64,000 nt of DNA. Origin: Quillaja saponaria. Taxonomy: Eukaryota; Streptophyta; Magnoliopsida; Fabales; Quillajaceae. The DNA lies in contig CM055611.1 of the NCBI GenBank assembly GCA_029379385.1, forward strand, positions 6,634,001-6,698,000, in the 5' to 3' direction. This document shows positions 46,082 through 57,271 of this stretch, one piece after another (position 1 is the stretch's first letter; every line of letters begins with the position of its first letter). The notes beneath the pieces are model-generated. The model was not told where the DNA came from and made no database searches. It saw nothing but the letters and a program-made list of their open reading frames with translations. Made by a program: the position numbers and the translations under genes.

Positions 46082-48942
46082 TTTGGGTTTGAGAAATGAG
46101 TAAGGGTTGGGTTGTCACATCCTTAATGGTGCGCCACATGGTGCCGGTTATGGTGCAAAATGAGCAAGGGTTCTCGCATCGAGGGCGGGTGCAGATAAAG
46201 AAGCTAATCTAGGATAAGATTCACATAGCTACTTGGAACATAGAGACTCTTACTGGTAAATTGAGAGAGCTTATAGATACTATGTATAGAATGAGGATTA
46301 ATATTGCTTGCTTGCAAGAAACTAAGTGTGTAGGAGAAAAGGCTAGAGAAAACAAGATTCAAGATGTAGTATACCGGTAAGACTAGAAATAGGAATGGAG
46401 TGGTGATTATTATATATGGAAATTTAAATGACGAGATTGTTGAAGTCAAGAGGAAAGGTGATAGAATAATTTTAGTAAAATTGATGATAGACGAAGAGGC
46501 CTTCGCGCCTATGCTCCATAAATAGGATTGGAAGAATCTACAAAGAAGGCTTTTTAGGATGATTTAGAGGAGATAATCCGAGGAGTACCTTTAGGAGGGA
46601 AACTATTTATTAGTGCCGATTTGAACAGTCATGTAGGAAGTACTAATGAGGATTTTGAGAGAGTACATGGAGGTTATGGTTATGGAGATAAGAATGAGGG
46701 TGAAGAGTCTATTTTTGATTTTGTTGTTGCATATGACTTGATTTTAGCTAACACATCCTTTAAGAAACGAGAGTCGCACTTAGTCGCCTTTTGTAGTAAG
46801 CCAAATAAGAGCTAAATAGATTTTGTTCTGACTAGGAGGGTTAATAGAGTGGTTTGTAAATATTGTAAAGTTATGCCCGGCAAGTGTTTAATGTCTCAAC
46901 ACAAACTTATGGTTGTGGATGTGGGTGTTAAGCGTTAGAAGCAAAAGCATAGAAATAATAAGTGTAGTAAGACTAGATGGTGGAATTTGAATGGAAGGAA
47001 GATTGCTATTTTTAAAGAAAAAATGTTACAAGGTGATCCATGGAGGGTGGAGGGTGAGCCTAATATGATTTGGGATGAGAAGGCAAGTCGTATCAAGAAT
47101 ACAACTAGAGAGGTGTTAAGAGAAAGTAGAGGACGTGGACCTCCAACTAAGGAGACATGGTGGTGGAATAAAGAAGCTCAACAAGCTACTAAAGTCAAAA
47201 AAGAGTGTTATAAAGATTGCATGAGTATAGAAATGAAGATAATTATAAATGTTTTAGAAAAGCTAGAAAAGATGCTAAGAAAGCGGTTAGGGAAGCTAGA
47301 GGCAAGGCTTGTGAAGGACTTTACCAAAAGTTAGAGACAAAGGATGGAGAGAAGGATATTTATTGGATTGCAAAGCAAAAGGTAAGACAAACTAAAGACT
47401 TAAATCGTATTAAGTGCATTAAGGATGAGGCTGATAGGGTTTTAGTTAAGGAAGACAAGATTAATGAGAGATGACAAACTTATTTCGATACTTTATTTAA
47501 TAGAGATACATAGGAGATATTGGAGATGCCTAGGAGATATTGGAGTAACTAGGCTTACAAATCTTTTAACAAGATTTTAGTAACCAAGAAAATACCTGAT
47601 GAGTGAAGGAAGAGTATGTTGATCCCTATTTATAAGAATAAAGGAGATATTCAAAGCTGTACAAATTATCGAGAGATAAAACTTATAAGTCATACAATGA
47701 AGTTCTGGGAGAGAGTGATTAAGCGTAGGCTTAGGAATGAGAATCTAGTTTTTGAGAATCAATTTGGCGTTATGCCGGAAAGATCTACAATGGAGGCTAT
47801 TTTCTTACTTAGGAGATTAATGGAGAAATATAGAGTAAAGAAAAAGGATCTTCACATAGCCTATATTGATTTAGAAAAAGTGTATGATAAAGTGCCAAGA
47901 CAAGTCTTGTGGTAGGTACTCAAGAAGAAGAAGGTCCCAACTAAATATGTAAAAGTTATTAAAGATATGTATAAGGGAGTAATGATTAGGGTGTGGACTG
48001 TATATGGTATGACTGGAGAGTTCCCGATCATGATAGGTGTTCACCAAGGTTTATCTTTAAGTCCTTACCTATTTGCTTTAGTCATGGATGAACTTACTTA
48101 TAATATTCAAGATAGCGCTCCATGGTGCATGTTGTTTGCCAATGATATTGTGTTGGTAGACGAAACTAGAGAAAGTTTAAATTTCAAACTAGAAATGTGG
48201 AGGAACGCGTTAGAATCTAAAGTCCTTAGATTGAGTAGGACAAAAACTGAGTATATGGAGTGCGATTTCAGTAAAACTAGAGGAGACTCGAATGAAATAA
48301 TTTTAGATGGTCAGACAATCCCTACAAAGGATGTGTTTAAGTATTTAGGTTCATTTATACAAAAAGATGGTGCAATTGAGTATGATATAAACCATAGGAT
48401 CAAGGCAGGATGGGTGAAATGGCAAGGTGCTTCGGGAGTTTTATGTAATCCTAAAATCCTGAATAGATTGAAAGGAGAATTTTATAAGATAGCAATGAGA
48501 CTAACTATGTTGTATGGTACCAAATGTTGGGCAGTTAAGAAGTAATACTCGCATAAAATTGGAGTAGCTAAAATGAGAATGTTAAGATGGATGACCAAAC
48601 ATACAAGAAGGATAAAATAAGGCATGAGAAGATCTGTAAGAAGGTGGAAGTAGCACATATTGAGGAGAAAATGAGGGAGAATCACCTACGTTGGTTTGGA
48701 TATATCCAACGTCGGATAATATATGCAGTAGTTAAGAAAGGTGACTTGGTACAAGTGTCAGGTGTTAGACGTGGTAAGGGGAGACCGAAACTTACATGGG
48801 GGGTAGTCATTAAGAAAGATATGGCTACTCTAAGGATTATTGAAAATGTTGTCTCGGATAGATGCGAATGGAGGAAAAGGATACATATAGCCAACCCCAA
48901 TTAGTTTGGGATTTAAGGCTTAGTTGAGTTGAGTTGAGTTTT
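46082..48942 (+). mobile_element. RTE-type LINE, near full length
   Basis: Encodes an apurinic-type endonuclease followed by a reverse transcriptase and the characteristic C-terminal region, and ends in a short tandem repeat (TTGAG)n right after an AACCCCAATTAGTTTGGG segment, a typical plant RTE tail. ATGTA at 46077-46081 and 48943-48947 is a plausible target duplication. Length about 2.86 kb. It is inserted in the LTR at 45773-53284. Confidence 0.85.
46205..48904 (+). pseudogene. Broken RTE endonuclease-reverse transcriptase
   Basis: Endonuclease: ATWNIETLTGK and CLQETKCVGEKA (46220-46345), ADLNSHVG near 46620, DFVLTRR near 46820 and SQHKLMV near 46897. [13 protein letters not shown] near 47660, [11 protein letters not shown] near 47760, the first catalytic Asp in [12 protein letters not shown] near 47865, GVHQGLSLSPYLFALVMDEL near 48030, and the catalytic box as FANDIVLV near 48140, where the first Asp of FADD has become Asn. 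C-terminus: LRWFGYIQRR and RRGKGRPKLTW (48690-48800). Stops and frameshifts lie at several places (for example 46377, 46815, 47915, 48545). Not active. Confidence 0.85.
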
Positions 48943-51900
48943 ATGTAAAAAAATTTGTAAGTGTAAAATATGAAGTAAATAAAGAAAATTAAGTGGATTG
49001 AGTATACAATAATATGTACATAAAAATAGGAATTTGGAATAAATTTGAACCACAAATTTAAAAAGGAACTTTGACCAAGTTTATATAATTGTCTTTTCCT
49101 CCTTTCTCCACACTTTTACACCGACCTTGCCTCCTCCTTCTTACCATTCTTCTGCCATTAACTCCCCTGTTTCTAGCCCCTTGAGAAAGTCTTGAAGCAT
49201 GGCAAATTTGTGGTGAGATCTTGGAAATTTTTCAGGGTTGGCATGAGACCCTTCTTCCCTATTTTTTCTGTGACGTTTTTCCTTACAGCAGACAACATCC
49301 TTTCTAGCCGTGCTTGATTCAATCCTTGCTTCCCTCCATTTTCCTCCTTCTCGTATAGTGAGCTTAACTCTACCCCTTCATTTTTTATCCTTTGGGCATG
49401 TTCTGTCTTTCATTTTTCTTCCCTTGTGTTCGTCTTGTTGGTGCTCCTTTCAAAATTAGGCAGATAATCCAAGTTATTGGTAAATTTGAAACCTCATTGT
49501 AGAGGTTTTGGAAGCCAAGATTGTGGCTTTGGGCAACTATGGCAAGGGCAGTGGAACCGTGCTCTGTCTTCATCCTTTGTAGCTGAATATTTAAGGTAAT
49601 AATTACTCTTTTTAGTTCAGCCAAGAGAAATGCTTGAAAATTCAGGGAGGACGATTGATCCCTTCAAAAACTATTTTTGCATTGAATTCACAGAACTAAA
49701 CCTATTCTAGGCGAGGGTGACTAATAATTAGTAGAATTTGAAATTGGCAAACAATATATCTATTTATGATGACTTATTCAAGAATCGGGTTTATGCTTTT
49801 ATAGGACTACCATTACTTGCCTTTAAAGTCAGTTTTCTGTTGTTGACTCCTGTAGTTTGGTCATGTGGGTTTAGTGTCTTAAACATTCCAGTTGACAACA
49901 TTACTCATTATTTTTCTGTGTTCTCCGACATAAAGTTATACAGACTCTATTGTTCAATATAACAATGGCATAAGAAGGCTCCTCATTCACAAGAGATATC
50001 ATAACTTGAACTAACATTGTCCTCCTTTTCTATAAGCAAAAGAACATAAGAATGTTAAACAAAATCAACAAATAAGGGCTCTGGGACCTTCAATTTTCAT
50101 CATTTTCTAGAATAATATGGAAATTTTAGAATCAATCTTTGATTCCTACATTTTGCATCTTCTAATCTTAAGAGCTACATGTAATTCCTTCAAGTTAAAA
50201 AAATAAAAAATAAAAAAACTTTAGAATATGCAAGACCAGAGTTCTAATCTTCAAAATACGCAAGACCAGAATCTGAAATGACAACCAAGGGGCTGCCTAA
50301 TTAGTTGTGGAAAGGGTAGTCTAAATTACCATCAAACCCAATTGTTTTCTTGATTTATTGATGTTAGATTTTATTCTTCTTTGTATGTTGAGAATTAGAT
50401 GTAGGATTTTAGTTAGTTATAAATGAGAGTTAAGAAAATATGAAATAAACAAAGAGGATCATATGAATTAAAGAAGGGTACTGGTTGTGATTAGAGGTTA
50501 AGAAAAACAAGAAATTTATTTAATGTTTATGTGAATTAGAAGGGGAAAACTTGAACTTTAATTGTATCCATGGTGAAATTATATGTAATCCAAGTATTTG
50601 ATTAATTTAAGTAATTAAGTTAAGTTGAATTCAATAAGTGAAAGTGAGTAATGGGTATGAACATAGGAGGGTTAGTTGTGGGTAAAGTGTTGGAAAATGG
50701 GAGTAAAGAGGTTTTGAAGGGATGTAAGGACAGATTTCGTGAGATGGAGAAATCCTATATTTTGGGGGTCTTCAGGATTGAATTAAATTAAGAGTTCTAA
50801 AGAGAAAGTGGAGGTTAGGCTCTTGAGATAATTTCTAGAAAATTTTGTAACCTGGTTCTAAGTATATTTGTCAGTAGAGCTACTGGACTACAACTAGGTC
50901 CATGCAAGATTTTTAGTAAGTTTCAGTCAGTCCGGAAGACCTTATGGGGGGTTGTGGTTGGAATAATCTTAGGACCTCTGAGTAAAAGTTATTTCTAACA
51001 TATGAAAGGGTAAATCTAGAGCGGTGTAGATCTTAATTCCGTGTTGTGTGTATTTTGGAGGTATTGGAAATCATGGCTGTGATTTTCGGGTCTTGACTGT
51101 ACCTATTTTAAAGTAATCGATATTAGGGGGCCTTAAAGGATGAATTAGGAGTAAATTGATGAAGATGAAATGTTTCTAACATCTTGAAACACTAGATTAG
51201 AAAGTTTCATAATTTAGTTCCCAATCATGAGAATTCTATAAGCATCGGAATCAAAGGTTGGTAACCAGGAATTGAATAAGTGCCCTATTTTTGTTCATGT
51301 AAAGAATTAAGTAAGTTCAAGGATAATTTTAGGAAAATTTTCTAAGTAAGAAACATATCTAACTTCGTCAAGATAATGTTTCAACAAGGTTTTATTAAAT
51401 TTGATTAAGCATGTAAATGAAAATAAACATATATCCAAGGAGGTCGTGAAATACCTAAAATGAGTAAACTTAAAATAATTAACTGTACTAATATGCACAT
51501 CCAAATAATACATGCGATACCTATCTAAAAATATATATTTGTCTATTAATAAATCCAATAAACGGAATTGGATTTTCTTTTTCCTAGAGAAAGTTATATT
51601 CAGATAACTAAGGTAAGGTCAGGGCTGCCAAAATCTTTTGTAAAATTTGATACAATTTCAAAGAATAAACTGTATTGATATATAAATCCAAAAATTACAA
51701 ATGATATACCATTATAAATCTACATGTGTCTTGTATTTAATAAATTTTACAAAATTAGATTTGGAATTTCCTAGAGGAAGATATGATTATTAGAGTGAAC
51801 AATGGGCCAAATCCTAAGTTTAGACAGTTTTGACCTTTCTAACTCCCTAGTGTTTTCTATCTTTTATAATAGTTTCTTTCTACCCTATACATTGTCAAGG

Positions 51901-53289
51901 CATCTAAAATATTTCTTCATTATCAATCTTATCACATAAAGTATAATTCTTACTACTTGACATGTAATAGCTTAATAGAAAACTTTCATAAAAAACCTAT
52001 ATAAGTTGATATATAAGCTTAGTAATTAAAAGATTATAACAATAACGTTTTTGAGCTAAGTATTGTTTGAAAATTTGAATTTCAGCTCCGGATCCTAATA
52101 CGAACCTGATGAGACATGTGAATGCAAGTGTAAGTGACAAATGAAATCGGTTAAAGGTGAGTGATTAACTGTTATCTTTGGGGGCTAGATTATTATGTGT
52201 AATTATATATATATTTGAATAGATACGATATGTGAAAAATAAGCAAGTGCAGTATTTCAGTGGTTTATTTAAATTATGTTTGTTTGATATTGGTTGTGGT
52301 TGATAAGGGCCAACACAGTGAGATTTTTCTAAGAAATGATTTTTATTTTCGAAATTGAAATCTAGGTGCACCTAGGATATTTTGATTTGATATTCTGATA
52401 TGAGATACTCTAATTATAACAATTGTTTTAAAAGAAATGAGTGCTCAGCCTCGGTAGGATGGATTGTGTACTGAGAATTAACTTGTTGTGCGGGCGCATA
52501 AATGCCCGGTAGGGGTAGATACTGTTGTGCGGGGCTAAGTTACTTTGTTAGCCCTTTGCTTACTTTGTATGTTTTGATTGCCTTGATTGTTTTAATTAAA
52601 TTATGTTTGTTAAGTGTTATGCTTTTGTAACTATGTAAGTGCAACATTAGTGATTTTGTGATTTATAATATGCTAATATATTGAATGATTATATACATAT
52701 ATTATATTATATCACTTGTGTTGAATGATGCACCCTAGATACTAGTTTTCACTCACTGAGTCCATAAGACTCACTCCTCTTCTGTGGTTAGTTTTTTTAG
52801 TAACATGATCTCAAGGACAACTATTACTAATAATGAACTTTGCTGAGTGTTTGACGGCAAGGTAATTTTTTGGAATCTCAATCTTGAAGTCAAAGAGAGA
52901 AAATTTGCAATTACACTAGAGTTGTGGGGTGTCTGGTCTTGTATTGTATAATAGTCGAGCTAGTTGTTATTATGATGAGAATTGGAGCAGAGCGGAGCTC
53001 CTTGCTGTCTTTGTTGTTATAGTTGTTATTGTATAACAACATAAGTGTGTTTTTAAATTATATGGGCATGTTCCACTTTACAAGGAATTTTTGCCAAAAT
53101 TTTCAGTAAATTATTATTTGTTTCAGAAAACAAACTTTTATAGTGAACTTCTGCTTTATAAAATTTATTTTTATTCTTTAGTTTGATTAAGTGTTGTGTT
53201 CATTTCTTTGTTTTGGAGTCAGGGTTACGGAGACTTGGGTTATCTATTACTCTGTCTAGTCATACCACTGAAAGGGGTGTGACATGTAT

Positions 53290-53589
53290 GATATCAAAAA
53301 ATTTCTCGAACCATATTTCATTTAGCATTCTAATTAATTAATGCAATTTTATGACTTATAACGTACTGATTGATAAATCAATAACACAGGTGCAGCAAAT
53401 CAAGTATATGCAATATACAACAAATGCATCTATAAGAGATGTTCAATGAATGATTCATATAGGGTATGTCATGTCCACCGTTGCCTATTCTTCCAATTTT
53501 CACAGTATGTGACATTCTATATGTGATATTCTAAATTATTCTTAATTTCTTAAATAATTTTAATGAATTAAGGTATAAAAGGAAACATA
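53290..53589. other. Spacer, nothing recognised
   Basis: AT-rich DNA between the LTR end and a LINE tail; no gene supported. Confidence 0.4.
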
Positions 53590-53775
53590 TGAGTAACTTC
53601 TTTTTTTTTCTTTTTTTTTTTCTGTTGAGAAAAATAACTTATATAACAAGGAAAAATGTCAAACAAGTCACAAATTAAACATTTGGGGAACAACCTCCAC
53701 CCATATACAATTAACATGAATAAAAAAAGAGGAACATGCCTAATAGTGAGCAATAGTCTAGAGGTGTAGTACATT
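53590..53775 (-). mobile_element. LINE 3'-end fragment
   Basis: Minus strand encodes a scrap related to the last part of the L1 RNase H region at 12298-12400 (VNCIWVEVVPQM-like residues), followed by a poly-A tail (T tract at about 53601-53625). A severely 5'-truncated insertion. Confidence 0.6.
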
Positions 53776-53968
53776 CTTAGAATGAAACTACTAATTGATC
53801 ATCCTGAATTTTTAGATATTAATGTTGTAGTTGATTTTTAATTTGAAATTTTTGATGAAAACTAATTAAATTTATGAAGAATTAAGAATGTATGGATTCT
53901 TCATATAATTCAATGTGATCATAATTTTATGAATTTGATATGTTTTGTAATTTCTTATTTGTTTTTTT

Positions 53969-54437
53969 GTGTCCTCCCATATCTCAATTCTATTATTATA
54001 AAATAGATTAAAGTTGATAACTATTATACAAGCATTTTAATTTGGGACATTAAATTACAAAATGATTCAAAAAGTGCATGAGTTACAAACAACTATTATA
54101 TGACAATACTTTATATCATTAATATATTGTGATATTTATTAGTAAATCATTAAAAGAAATAAAAGAACTATGTACACTTGTGCTTAATATTTCTATACAT
54201 ACTTTCTCCAAAATAAAAATAAAAAAAAATAAAAAAAATGGAGAATAGAATGAAATTATTAAAATATATCATCAAATCACATATTAAATGTGTTGATTTT
54301 GATCGTTAAATCATAGCATCTCTTTCAAGTTTAGTTGTGGACACTATTATGAATTCTTATATGTATTTCTAAACAAGTTGCAAACCTTCAAAACACGAGT
54401 AAAGTAATTATATGTTTGGATCAATATGCATTAGTAT
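53969..54437. repeat. Dispersed repeat R1, copy 2
   Basis: Related to 9797-10364 without the extra 130-bp unit. Similarity stops exactly at 54437, where the CACTA end begins. Confidence 0.7.
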
Positions 54438-54735
54438 CACTATAAGAAATGGCGTTATCTACATATGCCAATTGCATATGCATGACAGACGTAGAAGGAC
54501 ACATTACAGAAGCAGTCAATTATCTGTGTTTACTCCTAGATGCAAATAAACAGATGCAGTAACCCTAAATTCAGATACTATTTTCTGCATTTGCCTAGTA
54601 CATCTGTTGACAAATGCAACATGTAGATACTAATAATTACTTGCCACGTACCGGAGTCTAGCTTCTAGATCTGAGATGCAGACGCAGATACAATTTTGCT
54701 TGTCATACAAAGGTAAAAGGCAGACGTAGATGAGA
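54438..54735. mobile_element. CACTA (En/Spm) transposon left terminus with subterminal repeats
   Basis: CACTATAAGAAATGGCG at 54438 is the typical CACTA terminal motif, preceded by TAT as a candidate 3-bp target duplication. Variants of CAGACGTAGATG and CAGATGCAG recur in both orientations over the next 280 bp, as the subterminal transposase-binding repeats of CACTA elements do. The opposite terminus (TTCTTATAGTG or similar) was not found in the window. Confidence 0.7.
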
Positions 54736-55074
54736 AAATAACTTAATTCTTTTATTTTTATTTAATTTTAATTTTATACCTATATAAAAGTGTGTTTTAT
54801 ATTGAAATTCAAATTTTATATAAATAAATAATATTTTACAAAAATTATTTACAATAAATGGAAAAAAAATAAAAAGAAACCTAATACATCATCATCTCCT
54901 AATCCTAAGTTTTCGTATTCTTGAACTTGCTTATCAGCCTGACTGAGGTGTGAAGGTAAGGATCTAGGCGATATAACTTGAAATATTAAAATAAATAAGT
55001 TACAAGTTGTACTTAACTTAATAAGCAGATAAGTTAAAACTTAAACTTTGACAAACTAAGAAAAATTTCAATTG

Positions 55075-55870
55075 TTTTTTTTCCTTGAAACTAAAAGTTT
55101 GGCTTAATATTCTAATTGTTGATTTAAATAGATGTTCATTTCTTCTAACAGATCTTATTCATCTCATAGTAGTATCGGTACTCTCAGAATCTGAAATAGA
55201 CTTGTATTTACTTCCTAAACCCAAACTTTCAAAGTTTTTGTTTTGAAACTAAAAGTTTAGCCTAATATTTTAATTGTTCTTTCAAATAGATTTTTGTTTC
55301 ATCATACATGTTTTATTCATTCCCACAATTAGGCCGTATTCTCAAATCCAAAACAGACTTATATTTAACTATTTTGTCCCTTAAACCCAAACTTCAAAGT
55401 TTTTGTCTTGAAACTAAAAGTTTTGCCTAATATCCTAACTATTGATCCAAATAGATTTTTGTTTCTTTCTACAGTCGTGCCAATACTCTCGAATCCAAAA
55501 CAGACTTGTATTTAATCGTTTTTCTCCCCGAACCCAAACTTTCAAAGTTTTGGCCTTGAAACTAAAAGTTTGCCATAATGTCCTAGCTATTGATTCAAAT
55601 AGGTTTCTATTTCTTTTTATAGGACTTATTTGTCTCCACGATTATGCCATTACTCCCAAGAGCAGACTTGTATTTGACTATTTTACCTCTCGTAACCAAA
55701 CTTTTGAAGTTTATACCTTGAAACTAAAAGTTTAACCTAATATCCTAATTGTTAATACAAATGGATTTTTATTTCTTCCTGCATGTCTTATTTATCCCCA
55801 CAGTTATGACACTACTCCCAGAATCCTAAATGCACTTGTATTTGACCATTTGCCCACTGAACTTAAACTT
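55075..55870. repeat. About five diverged 155-bp tandem repeats
   Basis: The motif TTGAAACTAAAAGTTT recurs at about 55084, 55243, 55408, 55554 and 55708, with similar sequence between (AACCCAAACTT, CCTAAT, GACTTGTATTT). Spacing is 146-165 bp. Inside the putative CACTA element. Confidence 0.8.
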
Positions 55871-56079
55871 AAAATTACACTCCAGTACCGTATTCACTAT
55901 CAAATCTCTAATCACAATTAGTCAATATGTTATTTTTTTAGTGGTGGCTAAGCAAGGATCGAATATTCAAATTAATATTTAGGCTATAACTAAACTAAAC
56001 AAGAAACAAGATAAAACATCTTCTAGAAAATAAGTTGATATGTTGATTGAATTGTTGAGTAGAGGTGGCAGAAGCTAAG

Positions 56080-57140
56080 GACCCAACTTCACCTGGTACT
56101 TGATGGGAGTTGATACAATCCCCAAAGTTGTAAATGAGACCTTTTTCTTACTGCCCTCTAACTTCACTAAGAGAGTTGAGTCACTCAAGAGGGGCTCTAT
56201 TGGTGCATTAGCATTGTCTTGCTGGGTGGTATTAAATTACTCTATATCCATCTTTGCAGCTTTAAACTTCTCATGCAAATGAAAAATAATTGGGTTTACA
56301 ATTAATCAAACATGTAATTAACTATGTCAACAGAAAATAGTTATGTAAAAAGAAAAACAACTATATAAGATAAATAATACTAACACTGATGGTCTTGGAC
56401 TTCGTGTCAACAAAGTCATCGAATTTTTTCTTGTGAGTGTAGTTGAAAACCTCAATAATTGTAGGTTATCGACCAAACTCTTTCTTCCATATAAAAATTA
56501 TAAAACAACATTATTTAAAAAGGCTATAATAAAAATTTGTAACTAATATTTATTAAATAAAACAGTACTAACTAGTTGCATATAATGAAGATTGTGTTGA
56601 CGGAGCCAGATGCTTGGCGAATAAGCTCAGCATATACTTGCCTATTGGCTACCATCGTTCGAGAAGGCCTCTAGAAGTTTCGGGCTCGCTAACTTGTCAC
56701 ACAAGTCTCCCTTCAATCTTATGGGATCAAATCTGGGAGCCCATCCTCTTTCCAAGTGAGCGGGCCTGATATGCACTTCTAATTTAAGTCCAAATGCAGC
56801 TTCTAGAACATATTGGTGCATCACTTCCTAGCTATTGCTTCGAACATAGCTCGAGATGGAACTTTCTTCTCACGAGCAACCCTAAACTGTTGCTGCACCA
56901 TAAATTACAAAATAAAATCAAATTGTCACTAATTTAACAACATATTAAAATTAAATTAAAACTCAAAAAAAATAATATACTTGAACTTACCATAAAATCT
57001 TTATAGCAACAATCATTCGCCTTATCAAGGAACTTCTAGTAGTGGAAGATCAAACTTGGAAGGTACTTCATGACAATTCCGAAAATGGTAGCGCTAACCT
57101 TCATGTTTTTAGGGTCCTCCCCAATGAATGCTTTGCAATA
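56080..57140 (-). pseudogene. Ptta/En-Spm plant transposase-associated gene, degenerate
   Basis: Minus strand. A first exon (ending ...CCYKDFM near 56994) is followed by an intron with good sites, GTAAGTTC... to ...GGTGCAG, then an exon with a DKLASPK / NRQVYAELIRQASGSVN pattern in shifted frames, and at about 56380-56460 THKKKFDDFVDTKSK. These match the order of the plant Ptta/En-Spm domain (asparagine-arginine block, then 'THxKxxGxFVDxKS'). A last piece at 56082-56280 may be its C-terminus. Stops and a frameshift break it. Such genes lie downstream of TNP2 in CACTA elements; no TNP2 is visible here. Confidence 0.6.
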
Positions 57141-57271
57141 CAAACAAAATAATATATACGTAAGCAAAATACAAGGTATAAATATAATTGAATAAAAAAA
57201 TATAAAAATTATTTATTTTTTTCCAACTATGTAGATGAGTGGTTGATCCTCCTGATTATCATAGGCGAAGG

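Larger units (their letters stand above)
45773..53284 (+). mobile_element. Solo LTR, 3.7-kb family, copy C, with RTE inside
   Basis: Starts TGTTATAACCCC at 45773 and ends GGGGTGTGACA at 53284, with perfect 5-bp target duplications TGTAT at 45768-45772 and 53285-53289. Without the RTE (46082-48942) it is about 4.65 kb, longer than copies b and c partly because of an expanded AAATAT repeat. The conserved hairpin lies near 52750. This is the only copy adjacent to segment F that has matching flanks, so it is the original insertion from which the LTRs of units A and B took their 5' ends. Confidence 0.88.
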
